The notes under the pieces were generated by a model that saw only the letters and a program-made list of their open reading frames with translations, was not told the DNA's origin and made no database searches. From Rubrivivax sp. (lineage in GTDB: Bacteria > Pseudomonadota > Gammaproteobacteria > Burkholderiales > Burkholderiaceae_C): 32,691 nt of DNA. The position numbers and the translations under genes are program-made. Position 1 is the first letter of the stretch. Each line of letters begins with the position of its first letter. Location: the NCBI GenBank assembly GCA_026125665.1, contig JAHCKS010000063.1, forward strand, positions 1 through 32,691, in the 5' to 3' direction. Shown here one piece after another: positions 1 through 8,354 of the stretch.

Positions 1-388
1 GCAGATGGAGCACAAGTACGGCCTGCGCTGCTGCAACGTGTTCCACGCCGGCGACGGCAACCTGCACCCGCTGATCCTCTTCGACGCCAACGATCCCGAC
101 CAGCTGCACCGCGCCGAGCTGTTCGGCGCCGACATCCTGGAGACCAGCGTCGCGCTCGGCGGCACCGTCACCGGCGAACACGGCGTGGGCGTCGAGAAGC
201 TCGCCAGCATGTGCGTGCAATTCAGCCCGGCCGAGCGGGCGCAGATGCTGGCGCTCAAGCGTGCCTTCGATCCGGCGGGCACCTTGAACCCGGGCAAGGT
301 CATTCCGACGCTGGCGCGCTGCGCGGAGTACGGCAAGATGCACGTGCGGCGCGGCCTGCTGCCGTTCGCGCATCTGGAGAGGTTCTGA
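1..388 (+). CDS. glcD: Glycolate oxidase subunit GlcD, C-terminal part (5' truncated by window edge)
   Basis: FAD-binding subunit of glycolate oxidase, which oxidises glycolate to glyoxylate together with GlcE and GlcF. Only the last ~129 codons are present, and the reading frame is open from base 2. The visible part is the C-terminal cap domain of FAD-linked oxidases (GlcD/D-lactate dehydrogenase type). It shows the motif HAGDGNLHP followed by GEHGVGVEK, both typical of this family, and the usual ending KRAFDPAGTLNPGKV. The stop codon is followed after 2 bases by the glcE start, so the two are almost certainly co-transcribed. Membership of the GlcD branch rather than another FAD-linked oxidase rests mainly on the adjacent glcE and glcF. 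Confidence 0.93.
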   Translation, partial: QMEHKYGLRCCNVFHAGDGNLHPLILFDANDPDQLHRAELFGADILETSVALGGTVTGEHGVGVEKLASMCVQFSPAERAQMLALKRAFDPAGTLNPGKVIPTLARCAEYGKMHVRRGLLPFAHLERF

Positions 389-390
389 GG

Positions 391-1560
391 ATGGCGGCGC
401 CGGGGCTGGCGGCAGAGGTTGGCGCGGGCGCGCGGGCCGACGCGGCGCTCGATCCGGCGCTCGCCCGCCTCGTCGAGCAGGTGCGCGAGGCGCGCGCGTG
501 CAAGGCGCCGCTGGAGATCCGCGGCGGCGGCAGCAAGGCCTTCTACGGCGAGCCGATGCCGGAGGGGCTCGCGGTGCTCGGCACGCGCGAGCTGGCCGGC
601 ATCAGCAGCTACGAGCCGAGCGAGCTCGTCGTCACGGCACGTGCCGGCACGCCGCTCGTCGAGCTCGAAGCCACGCTTGCCGAGCGCGGGCAGTGCCTGG
701 CCTTCGAGCCGCCGCGCTTCTGCGACGGCCTCGCAACGACGGTGGGCGGCATGGTCGCCGCGGGCCTGGCCGGCCCGGCGCGCGCCGCGGTCGGGGGCGT
801 GCGCGACTTCGTGCTCGGCGCCACGCTGCTCAACGGCCGCGCCGAGGTGCTGACGTTCGGTGGCCAGGTGATGAAGAACGTCGCCGGCTACGACGTCTCG
901 CGGCTGCTCGCCGGCTCGCTCGGCGTGCTCGGCGTCCTCTGCGAAGTCTCGCTGAAGGTGCTGCCGCAGCCGCCGGCGACGACGACGCTGCGCTTCGAGC
1001 TCGACGAGGCACAGGCGCTGCTGCGCCTGAACGCCTGGGGCAGTGAGCCGCTGCCGATCACCGGCAGCGCGTGGTGGGAGCGCACGCTGGTCGTGCGGCT
1101 TGCCGGCGCCACAGCGGCGGTGCAGGCGGCCGCCCGGAAGCTCGGCGGCGAGGTCATCGCACCGCCGCTGGCCGAGGCGTTCTGGCGCGGGCTGCGCGAC
1201 CACCGCGACGAGTTCTTCACCAGCGCCGAGGCGGCCGTGCGCGGAAGTGCGAGCCTGTGGCGCCTCTCGGTGCCTTCCACCGCGCCGCCGCTCGGCCTGC
1301 CCGGCGAGCAGCTCGTCGAATGGGGCGGCGCGCAGCGCTGGCTTTGCACCGGCGCGCCGGCGCAGGCCGTGCGCGACTCGGCCGCGGCGGTGGGCGGGCA
1401 CGCCACGCTCTTCCGGGCGGCGCGCGAGAAGGGCGCGGACAAGGGGGTGGCGGTCTTCGCGCCGCTGGCGCCGCCGCTGTTGCGCATCCACCGCGAGCTG
1501 AAGCGGGCCTTCGATCCCGAGGGTGTGTTCAACCCGGGCCGCATGTACGCGGACCTCTGA
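391..1560 (+). CDS. glcE: Glycolate oxidase FAD-binding subunit GlcE
   Basis: Second flavin-domain subunit of the glycolate oxidase complex, 389 residues. It starts 2 bases after the glcD stop; upstream in-frame codons lie inside glcD and are rejected. The N-terminal half is a PCMH-type FAD-binding domain: EIRGGGSKAFYG (residues ~42-53) is the nucleotide-binding entry, and TTVGGMVAAGLAGP with GGVRDFVLG follows near residues 115-140. The C-terminal KRAFDPEGVFNPGRM is the same closing motif as in GlcD. Length is normal for GlcE (about 350-390). Together with glcD and glcF it converts glycolate to glyoxylate and passes electrons to the respiratory chain. Unusually, glcF does not follow directly; a methyltransferase gene and a repeat pair intervene. 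Confidence 0.95.
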   Translation: MAAPGLAAEVGAGARADAALDPALARLVEQVREARACKAPLEIRGGGSKAFYGEPMPEGLAVLGTRELAGISSYEPSELVVTARAGTPLVELEATLAERGQCLAFEPPRFCDGLATTVGGMVAAGLAGPARAAVGGVRDFVLGATLLNGRAEVLTFGGQVMKNVAGYDVSRLLAGSLGVLGVLCEVSLKVLPQPPATTTLRFELDEAQALLRLNAWGSEPLPITGSAWWERTLVVRLAGATAAVQAAARKLGGEVIAPPLAEAFWRGLRDHRDEFFTSAEAAVRGSASLWRLSVPSTAPPLGLPGEQLVEWGGAQRWLCTGAPAQAVRDSAAAVGGHATLFRAAREKGADKGVAVFAPLAPPLLRIHRELKRAFDPEGVFNPGRMYADL

Positions 1561-1579
1561 GGCCGCGTCTGCAGCGCGC

Positions 1580-2272
1580 ATGACGATCGAAGCGCAGCAG
1601 GCCGAATCGGCCGAGGCGATGCGTGTGTACTACGCGCGCCGGGCGGCCACCTACGAGCAGGTGTACCTGAAGCCCGAGCGTCAGGCCGATCTGCGCGCGA
1701 TGGAGGCCTGGGTCGCCGAGGCCTTCGCCGGCCGCGCGGTGCTCGAGCTTGCCTGCGGCACCGGCTGGTGGACGCCGCACGGCGCACGCGCCGCCGCCTC
1801 GTGGCTGGCCACCGACGTCAACCCGGAGACGCTGGCCATCGCGCGCATGAAGCCGCTGCCGCCCGGCGCGCAGGTGCGCTTCGCGCAAGCCGATGCGTAC
1901 ACCCTCGCCGGCCCGCAGCTGGACCTGGCAGGCCAGCGCTTCGACGCCGCCTTCGCCGGCTTCTGGTGGAGCCACGTGCCGTTGCCGCGGCTGGCGCCGT
2001 GGCTGGCACGGCTGCATGCGCTGCTGCCCGCCGGTGCGCGTGTCGTCTTCCTGGACAACCGCTACGTCGAAGGCAGCAGCACGCCGCTGGCGCGAACGGA
2101 CGCCGAAGGCAACACCTGGCAGCGGCGCCTGCTTCCCGACGGCAGCGTGCACGAGGTGCTGAAGAACTTTCCGACACGCGACGAGGCGTTCGCGCAGCTC
2201 GGGCCACGGGCGGTGCGGCCGCGCTGGATCGAGCACGTGCACTACTGGATCCTCGAGTACGAGCTCGGATGA
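1580..2272 (+). CDS. Class I SAM-dependent methyltransferase
   Basis: A 230-residue Rossmann-fold methyltransferase. Motif I is VLELACGTGWWT (residues ~54-65), followed by the acidic residue that should hold the SAM ribose in ATDVNPE (D79). The region around AFAGFWWSHVP (~125-135) resembles motif IV. There is no signal peptide or membrane segment. The start at 1580 leaves 19 bases after glcE and gives a normal N-terminus (MTIEAQQ); an upstream in-frame start at 1523 would lie inside glcE. The substrate cannot be read from the sequence. The family resembles the Methyltransf_11/25 group acting on small molecules. Its position inside the glc cluster may reflect insertion or co-expression rather than a shared pathway. 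Confidence 0.85.
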   Translation: MTIEAQQAESAEAMRVYYARRAATYEQVYLKPERQADLRAMEAWVAEAFAGRAVLELACGTGWWTPHGARAAASWLATDVNPETLAIARMKPLPPGAQVRFAQADAYTLAGPQLDLAGQRFDAAFAGFWWSHVPLPRLAPWLARLHALLPAGARVVFLDNRYVEGSSTPLARTDAEGNTWQRRLLPDGSVHEVLKNFPTRDEAFAQLGPRAVRPRWIEHVHYWILEYELG

Positions 2273-2304
2273 GCGCGCGTGAGGCAGAACACCTGGGCGA
2301 GGTC

Positions 2305-2431
2305 GTGGCGCGCCAAGGCCGCCGGGTGGTCGGCTCCGCGAATGTCCTCTTCGAGCGGCCCAGCTTCGCTGGGCCCCTCGATGCCCCCTTGACTTCGCTG
2401 CACCGACCACCCGGCGTCCTTGGCGTGGCAC
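2305..2431. repeat. Composite hairpin repeat, copy A (core with long self-complementary flanks)
   Basis: This lies in the 396-base gene-free stretch between the methyltransferase and glcF. Outer arms 2305-2333 and 2403-2431 are complementary over about 29 bases with few mismatches; CGCCGGGTGGTCGG pairs with CCGACCACCCGGCG exactly. Between them is a ~69-nt core (2334-2402), which itself contains a near-perfect small hairpin GGCCCAGC-TTC-GCTGGGCC. The core recurs in inverted orientation at 2494-2560. No protein-coding gene is supported here. Confidence 0.8.
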
Positions 2432-2469
2432 CGTGGGTTGTCTTCGATGGGATGCCACGGCGGGTGCCG

Positions 2470-2584
2470 GATCGGGCCGGCGGGGTGCCCTGCGCCGTGA
2501 AATCAAGGGGGCATTGGGGGGACCAGCGAAGCTGGGCCGCCCAAAGAGGACGTTCGCGGAGCAGGGCACCCCGCCGGCCCGATC
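2470..2584. repeat. Composite hairpin repeat, copy B (inverted core, different flanking stem)
   Basis: Arms 2470-2493 and 2561-2584 are perfectly complementary over 24 bases (starting GATCGGGCCGGCGGGG). They are unrelated in sequence to the arms of copy A. The enclosed core (2494-2560) read on the minus strand matches the core of copy A over about 63 bases with roughly 7-8 differences. The two copies therefore share the core but not the stem. Between the copies (2432-2469) nothing recognisable is present. The remaining 84 bases before glcF (2585-2668) show no feature beyond possible leader sequence. Confidence 0.8.
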
Positions 2585-2668
2585 CCGCCACCGCCCGGCA
2601 AAGTGAGGTTCGGTCGCTGCCGGCGTGCATGAGAAGGCCCGCGCCGCAGTGCGCGACACTTCGCCCCC

Positions 2669-3922
2669 ATGCAGACCCACCTCGCCGCCGAGTTCCAGGG
2701 CACGCGCGAAGGCGCGGAGGCCGAAGCCATCCTGCGCAAGTGCGTGCACTGCGGCTTCTGCACCGCCACCTGCCCGACGTACCAGCTGCTGGGCGACGAG
2801 CTCGACGGCCCACGGGGGCGCATCTACCTGATGAAGCAGGTGCTCGAGGGCGCCGCACCGACGCGCGCGACGCAGCAGCACCTGGACCGCTGCCTCACCT
2901 GCCGCAACTGCGAGAGCACCTGCCCGAGCGGCGTGCAGTACGGCCACCTCGTGGACATCGGCCGGCGTGTCGTCGAGGCACGTGTCGAACGGCCGGCCGG
3001 CGAACGCGCCGTGCGCTGGCTCCTGAAGGAGGGGCTGACCTCGCCGTTCTTCGGCCCGGCGATGGCGCTCGGGCGCCTGGTGCGCCCGCTGCTGCCGGCC
3101 ACTCTCAGGGACAAGGTGCCGCAGCGCGTGCCGGCGCGCGCGAGCCTGTGGCCGACCAGCACGCACAAGCGCAAGGTGCTGATGCTGCTGGGCTGCGTGC
3201 AGCGCTCGATGCTGCCCAACGTCAACAGCGCCACCGCGCGCGTGCTCGACGCGGCCGGCATCCAGACGCTCGTGGCCGATGGCGCCGGCTGCTGCGGCGC
3301 CATCCGCACGCACCTGAACGACCACGAGGGCGGCCTGGCGGACATGCGGCGCAACATCGACGCCTGGTGGCCGCTGGTCGAAGGCCTCACCGGCAGCGGC
3401 ACGGTGGAGGCGATCATCATGAACGCGTCGGGCTGCGGCGTCACGGTCAAGGAGTACGGCCACGCGCTCGCCCACGACGCGGCCTACGCGCAGAAGGCGG
3501 CGCGCATCGGGGCGCTGACGAAGGACGTGAGCGAGCTGCTGCCCGAGCTCGTGCCGATGCTGGCGAAGAAGCTGCACGGCGCACGCGGCCGCAAGCTCGC
3601 GTGGCACCCGCCGTGCACGCTGCAGCACGGGCAGCAGCTGCGCGGCGGCGTCGAACGCGCACTCGGCGAGTGGGGCTTCGATGTCTCGATGGCGGCGAGC
3701 GAGCCGCACCTGTGCTGCGGCTCGGCCGGCACCTACAGCGTGCTGCAGCCCGAGCTGGCGCATGCCCTTCGCGACCGCAAGATCGCCCAGCTCGAACCCG
3801 CCGGCCCGGGCGTCGTGGACGCCATCGTCACGGCCAACATCGGCTGCATCCAGCATCTGCAGACCGGTACCGACACGCCGGTGCGGCACTGGGTGGAGGT
3901 GGTGGACGAGGCGCTGGCCTGA
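2669..3922 (+). CDS. glcF: Glycolate oxidase iron-sulfur subunit GlcF
   Basis: Electron-transfer subunit of glycolate oxidase, 417 residues. Two ferredoxin-type 4Fe-4S motifs lie at the N-terminus: C25-x2-C28-x2-C31-x3-C35 (CVHCGFCTATCP) and C75-x2-C78-x2-C81-x3-C85 (CLTCRNCESTCP). Two cysteine-rich CCG domains follow, marked by DGAGCCGAIRTHL and PHLCCGSAGTYS, as in GlcF and heterodisulfide-reductase-like proteins. It passes electrons from the GlcD/GlcE flavins to quinone at the membrane. Length matches the family (~405-420). It is separated from glcE by about 1.1 kb. No convincing ribosome binding site directly precedes the ATG, but MQTHLAAEFQGT is the usual N-terminus for GlcF. Confidence 0.96.
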   Translation: MQTHLAAEFQGTREGAEAEAILRKCVHCGFCTATCPTYQLLGDELDGPRGRIYLMKQVLEGAAPTRATQQHLDRCLTCRNCESTCPSGVQYGHLVDIGRRVVEARVERPAGERAVRWLLKEGLTSPFFGPAMALGRLVRPLLPATLRDKVPQRVPARASLWPTSTHKRKVLMLLGCVQRSMLPNVNSATARVLDAAGIQTLVADGAGCCGAIRTHLNDHEGGLADMRRNIDAWWPLVEGLTGSGTVEAIIMNASGCGVTVKEYGHALAHDAAYAQKAARIGALTKDVSELLPELVPMLAKKLHGARGRKLAWHPPCTLQHGQQLRGGVERALGEWGFDVSMAASEPHLCCGSAGTYSVLQPELAHALRDRKIAQLEPAGPGVVDAIVTANIGCIQHLQTGTDTPVRHWVEVVDEALA

Positions 3923-4047
3923 AGAAGGCGTGAGTGAACCGCTGCGCGCCCCGATCTCACGCCTGCGCTCCTCGCCGTACGCCAGGTCGACTGCGGTGCT
4001 CGACGTGACCTCGGGGCGCTCGCGACGGCTCCTGCACACCTTCTGAG

Positions 4048-4077
4048 CAGGTTGCCCGGCAAAGCCGGATCAACTTG
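4048..4077. repeat. Short palindromic REP-like repeat, copy 1
   Basis: This is a 30-nt nested hairpin in the spacer between glcF and the convergent small gene. The outer arms CAGGTTG / CAACTTG surround the 18-nt core GCCCGGCAAAGCCGGATC. The core forms CCGGC-AAA-GCCGG with an asymmetric AT bulge. The same element occurs reversed at 22070-22099 with 29 of 30 bases identical, and the core recurs at 32611-32628. The rest of the 3923-4107 spacer shows no gene. A downstream T-run is absent, so a classical terminator is not claimed. Confidence 0.8.
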
Positions 4078-4107
4078 AGCGGGCGCGCCGGGTTGTCGGC
4101 CGGGCCG

Positions 4108-4431
4108 TCAGGCCGCGGCGCCGACGTAGATGTCGGTGTCGCTCAGCAGGCGCCTGAGCGTCGCGAATGCCGCCTCGGCCACGTGCTGTCCCTGCTGCCG
4201 CAGCCCCGGTGCCAGCGCGACGACACACTCATCGTCGTCCAGGCGCAACTCGCGCAGCCAAGCCGCCGCGGGCACACGCTCGCCGAGCTCACGGTCCACG
4301 GCACGCTGCAACTCGCGCAGCAGCGGCTGCACGCGCCCCGGATCGCCGTCCAGCCGCGGCGGGCCGTTCTCGGCCGCGGGCGCCACCGCGGGCTGCCGCG
4401 CGGGCCGGATCGGGATCACCTTGACGCTCAT
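4108..4431 (-). CDS. Small hypothetical protein (about 107 aa)
   Basis: Family not recognised. A start at 4431 gives [13 protein letters not shown] and 107 residues; a second in-frame ATG at 4446 would add five residues, and neither has a clear ribosome binding site. The first ~35 residues are proline/alanine-rich and likely flexible. Residues ~35-107 look like a compact alpha/beta domain: two amphipathic helices around [13 protein letters not shown], a strand-like stretch [11 protein letters not shown], and a helix ending in [14 protein letters not shown]. No signal peptide or membrane segment is present. Codon use matches the neighbours. A perfect FNR-type palindrome lies about 33-48 bases upstream, suggesting oxygen- or NO-dependent expression. 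Its reading frame is open throughout on a strand with few other long frames, so it is probably a real gene. Confidence 0.6.
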   Translation of the reverse strand: MSVKVIPIRPARQPAVAPAAENGPPRLDGDPGRVQPLLRELQRAVDRELGERVPAAAWLRELRLDDDECVVALAPGLRQQGQHVAEAAFATLRRLLSDTDIYVGAAA

Positions 4432-4463
4432 GCAGCCATGCTGCACGAGCCCGGTCGCGGCGG

Positions 4464-4479
4464 CTTGACGAGCGTCAAG
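4464..4479. promoter_or_regulatory. FNR/DNR-type palindromic operator
   Basis: CTTGACGAGCGTCAAG is a perfect inverted repeat with a 4-nt centre. The core TTGAC-N4-GTCAA differs from the FNR consensus TTGAT-N4-ATCAA only at the innermost symmetric pair, a variant known for FNR/DNR/NnrR-type regulators. It is centred near 4471.5, about 40 bases before the start at 4431 of the minus-strand small gene. If transcription starts near the ATG, this is a class II activator position. It is inferred from pattern only. Confidence 0.5.
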
Positions 4480-4577
4480 TCGTGGGTCGAGCCGGAGGTC
4501 GGGCTGCAGGCTCGAGCGGCGCGCGGGATTGGGGGCTCCGTGGCGCGGCCGCTAGGCGCCAGCCGCCGAAGTGCCGG

Positions 4578-5594
4578 TCAGTGCGGCGCCTCGACGGCCG
4601 CCGCGGCGGTTCCGGCGGCCGGCCTTGGCGCGCCGAGCGCCCAGGCCACGCCCACTACCAGCAGCGCGATGCCGGCCACCGCCAGCGGCCCGGGCGGCTC
4701 GCCGCGCAGCGCGAAGGCGTAGGCCAGCGCCGCGAGCGTCTCGAAGACGATCAGCTGGCCGGACAGCGTCGTCGGCAGGCGCTGGCTCGCCTCGTTCCAG
4801 CACAAGGTACCGAGCCACGAGGCGAACAGGCCGATCGCGAACATCAGGCCCACGAAGCGAAGGGGATCGGGCCCGAGCGGCATCCTGAAGTCGCCGGCCT
4901 CGCCCGCGGCCACCAGCGTGTACGCCCAGAAGCCGGCGAAGCCGAGCACGGCCAGCGGCAGCGTCGCCACGCCCTGTGCCGTGGCCCAGGTGCGCGGGCT
5001 GCGCGAGGCGTGCGCGCGCAGCCAGTCGGCGTTGCGCAGCGGGTACCAGGTCCAGCACACGACGGCACCCACGGCCAGCAGCGCGCCGAGCGCGTGGCGG
5101 CCGAGGTCGACGCCGGTGTGCGTGCCCGTGCCGGCGTCGCGCGCCAGCTCGGCGTGGTTCACTGCCGCGATCCCCAGTGCGATCAGCACCAGCGAAGGCG
5201 CCAGCCGCGCCCACGGCAGCCTGCCGTCGCGCGCATGGTCGCGCAGGTTCGAGCTGATGGCGATGACCACCGGCAGCGTGCCGATGATCATCGTCGGCAA
5301 CGGTGCGCCCGCCCGCTGGATCGCCGCGGCGAGGAACAGGTAGTACAGCAGGTTGCCCACCGCCGCGAGCTTCAGCGCCTCGATCCAGTCGGCGCGCGTC
5401 AGCTCGCGCAGCGCGGCGCGGTCCAGCCACGCCAGCGGCAGCGCGATCAGGCCGAAGGCAAGGTAGCGCGCGAACGACAGCAGCGCGGCCGGGTACTGCG
5501 GCAGCATCACCGGCGCGACGAACACGAGCCCCCACATCAGCCCCGCCGCGAGAGCGAAGAGCGTGCCGGTGGTCAAGGCGTGGCGGTGCGTCAT
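4578..5594 (-). CDS. EamA/DMT-family permease
   Basis: Inner-membrane protein of 338 residues with about ten hydrophobic segments, in the two-repeat layout of drug/metabolite transporters (EamA, formerly DUF6). The N-terminal segment [20 protein letters not shown] is characteristic, with the usual small-residue/Trp pattern. The second half contains [12 protein letters not shown] and [24 protein letters not shown], matching the conserved 'LP...L..LEP' region of the family. The C-terminal tail is alanine-rich and ends near 4578. The start at 5594 is the only ATG between the upstream repeat and the first helix. The substrate is unknown; family members export metabolites or amino acids. It is transcribed divergently from glpK across a 186-base spacer with an 11-bp tandem repeat. 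Confidence 0.88.
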   Translation of the reverse strand: MTHRHALTTGTLFALAAGLMWGLVFVAPVMLPQYPAALLSFARYLAFGLIALPLAWLDRAALRELTRADWIEALKLAAVGNLLYYLFLAAAIQRAGAPLPTMIIGTLPVVIAISSNLRDHARDGRLPWARLAPSLVLIALGIAAVNHAELARDAGTGTHTGVDLGRHALGALLAVGAVVCWTWYPLRNADWLRAHASRSPRTWATAQGVATLPLAVLGFAGFWAYTLVAAGEAGDFRMPLGPDPLRFVGLMFAIGLFASWLGTLCWNEASQRLPTTLSGQLIVFETLAALAYAFALRGEPPGPLAVAGIALLVVGVAWALGAPRPAAGTAAAAVEAPH

Positions 5595-5636
5595 GGCCGT
5601 GCAGCGGGCGAGCCGGCGAGCATAGCGGCGCGCAGG

Positions 5637-5702
5637 TCCGCGCTGCGTCCGCGCTGCGTCCGCGCTGCGTCCGCGCCGTGTCCGCGCCGTGTCCGCGCCG
5701 CG
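5637..5702. repeat. Six tandem copies of an 11-bp unit in a divergent promoter region
   Basis: Units begin at 5637, 5648, 5659, 5670, 5681 and 5692. The first three are TCCGCGCTGCG, the next two TCCGCGCCGTG and the last TCCGCGCCGCG, followed by a partial TCCG. They fill the middle of the 186-base gap between the divergent starts at 5594 and 5781. The 11-bp period is close to one DNA helical turn, so all copies face roughly the same side. Confidence 0.9.
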
Positions 5703-5780
5703 TCCGGGCAAGCGCACCGGTGCCGCCGCCTGCCGCTGGGGGCCAGAATGCGCGGGCCCGCCGCCCGAGGAGACCCGCCC

Positions 5781-7286
<1,506 letters not shown>

Positions 7287-7290
7287 GCAC

Positions 7291-7313
7291 GCGGGCCGCG
7301 CGCTCAGGCCCGC
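7291..7313. terminator. Hairpin between convergent glpK and DUF3014 genes
   Basis: GCGGGCC (7291-7297) and GGCCCGC (7307-7313) form a perfect 7-bp GC stem with a 9-nt loop, in the 17-base gap between convergent stop codons; the DUF3014 stop sits in the loop. No T-tract follows on either strand, so it may only attenuate or stabilise 3' ends. Confidence 0.4.
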
Positions 7314-8155
7314 GCGACGAGACGCCGGAACTCGGCCAGCCGGGCCTTCAGCCGTCGCCGGTTCTCCGGCCCCATGCGCAGCATCAGCTGCACGCCGGCC
7401 GGCGCGGCCTGTTGCGCCGGGTCGGCGAACTCGTACAGCAGCCACGGCCGCAGCGGCTGGATCGGCCCCTGGATCACCGGTGGGCGCACCGCCACCGGTT
7501 CGCCCGGCTCGGGCACGGCGAGCAGCAGGTCGATCACCTCGACGACGCGATCGTTGAAGTGCCGGCCCGGGTAGCCGAGATCCTCGTAGGCCTGCTGGAA
7601 CTGCGGGTAGAAGCGCCGGTACAGCGCCGCCACGCGCTTCGGGTCGACGCCCTCGATGAAGCCGATGTGCCGCGCGTAGCGGACGAAGTTCTCGGCGCCG
7701 ATCTCTTCGCGATCACCCTGGTTGCGCGTGGTGAAGCGGCCGGCCGGGGTCGACAACGGCCACAGCCGCGCCGGCGCCTTCTCGCGCCCGAGGTTGTCCA
7801 CCGTCGCGACGACGCGGCGCGCGAAGTCCTCGCTCACCAGCATCGTGGCCAGGGCTTCGGTGCCGAAGAGCTGCGCGAGCGCCGACTCGAGCGTCGGCGG
7901 CGGCGTCGGCGGCGCGGGGCTCTCGACGGCGCTCGCGGCCTCGATCGGGTGACGAATCGGCGCCGGGGCCGGGGGTGGCAGCGCGGGTGCCGCCGCCACG
8001 GAGGCCGGCACGGCGGGGGCCGCCGGCACGGGGCCACCGGTCGTCGGTGTGGTTCCCCCGGACGCGGGCCACCAGGCGTCGCGCCAATGCCAGCCGGCGA
8101 GGCCGAGCAGCGCGAGCACGAGGGCGACGGCGAGGACGAGGGCGGGGTGCTTCAT
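7304..8155 (-). CDS. DUF3014-family membrane-anchored protein
   Basis: 283-residue protein matching the DUF3014 family by overall pattern. A single N-terminal membrane anchor (LVLAVALVLALLGLAGWHW, ~6-24) is followed by a ~65-residue proline/alanine-rich linker. The soluble domain from ~90 to 275 contains LFGTEALATMLVSEDFARRVVATVDNL, the conserved FTTRNQGDREEIGAENFVRYARH and YRRFYPQFQQAYEDLGYP, and a C-terminal ...VQLMLRMGPENRRRLKARLAEFR. It is predicted to face the periplasm. Biological role is unknown for the family. It ends 18 bases from the glpK stop, convergent. The upstream 199 bases contain tandem repeats, so it probably has its own promoter rather than being in an operon with the AEC transporter. 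Confidence 0.85.
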   Translation of the reverse strand: MKHPALVLAVALVLALLGLAGWHWRDAWWPASGGTTPTTGGPVPAAPAVPASVAAAPALPPPAPAPIRHPIEAASAVESPAPPTPPPTLESALAQLFGTEALATMLVSEDFARRVVATVDNLGREKAPARLWPLSTPAGRFTTRNQGDREEIGAENFVRYARHIGFIEGVDPKRVAALYRRFYPQFQQAYEDLGYPGRHFNDRVVEVIDLLLAVPEPGEPVAVRPPVIQGPIQPLRPWLLYEFADPAQQAAPAGVQLMLRMGPENRRRLKARLAEFRRLVARA

Positions 8156-8234
8156 GGGCTGGTGGGGTGGTGTGGCCGCTGGAAGAGGCGGTCGAAGCCG
8201 TGTTGTTCCGTGGCGTGAGTACTTCTTCCGCGAT

Positions 8235-8354
8235 CACTGGAGTAGCTTCGTGCTGCGCGCTTCGGGATGAGCGCTTGGGAGCGGCCCGGCGCGCTCACTG
8301 GAGTACCTTCGCGCTGCGCGCTCCGGTATGAGCCCTTCGGGCGGCCGGGCGGTG
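8235..8354. repeat. Two tandem copies of a ~60-bp intergenic repeat
   Basis: Copy 1 (8235-8295) begins TCACTGGAGTAGCTTCG and copy 2 (8296-~8354) begins TCACTGGAGTACCTTCG, with a period of 61 bases and about 85% identity including one 1-nt gap. Both carry CTGCGCGCT(T/C)CGG and end in a GC-rich GCGGCC(C/G)GGCG. A more degenerate third unit may precede at about 8215-8234 (GTGAGTACTTCTTCCGCG). Copy 2 abuts the stop codon of the AEC transporter. Confidence 0.75.

Noticed and set aside
2333-2584. Inverted repeats at 2305-2584 as terminal repeats of an insertion sequence
   Set aside because: Only ~280 bases are enclosed and there is no transposase frame. The repeats are cores within hairpins rather than simple element ends.
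1529-4039. Very long minus-strand open frame opposite the methyltransferase, repeats and glcF
   Set aside because: It is antisense to well-identified genes, is rich in Arg/Ala/His as expected for a GC-rich shadow frame, has no recognisable domain and runs through the hairpin repeats.
3934-4046. Possible short coding region after glcF on either strand
   Set aside because: Frames are open but short, Arg/Ser-rich, and lack a start signal or recognisable motif. It looks like spacer next to a repeat.
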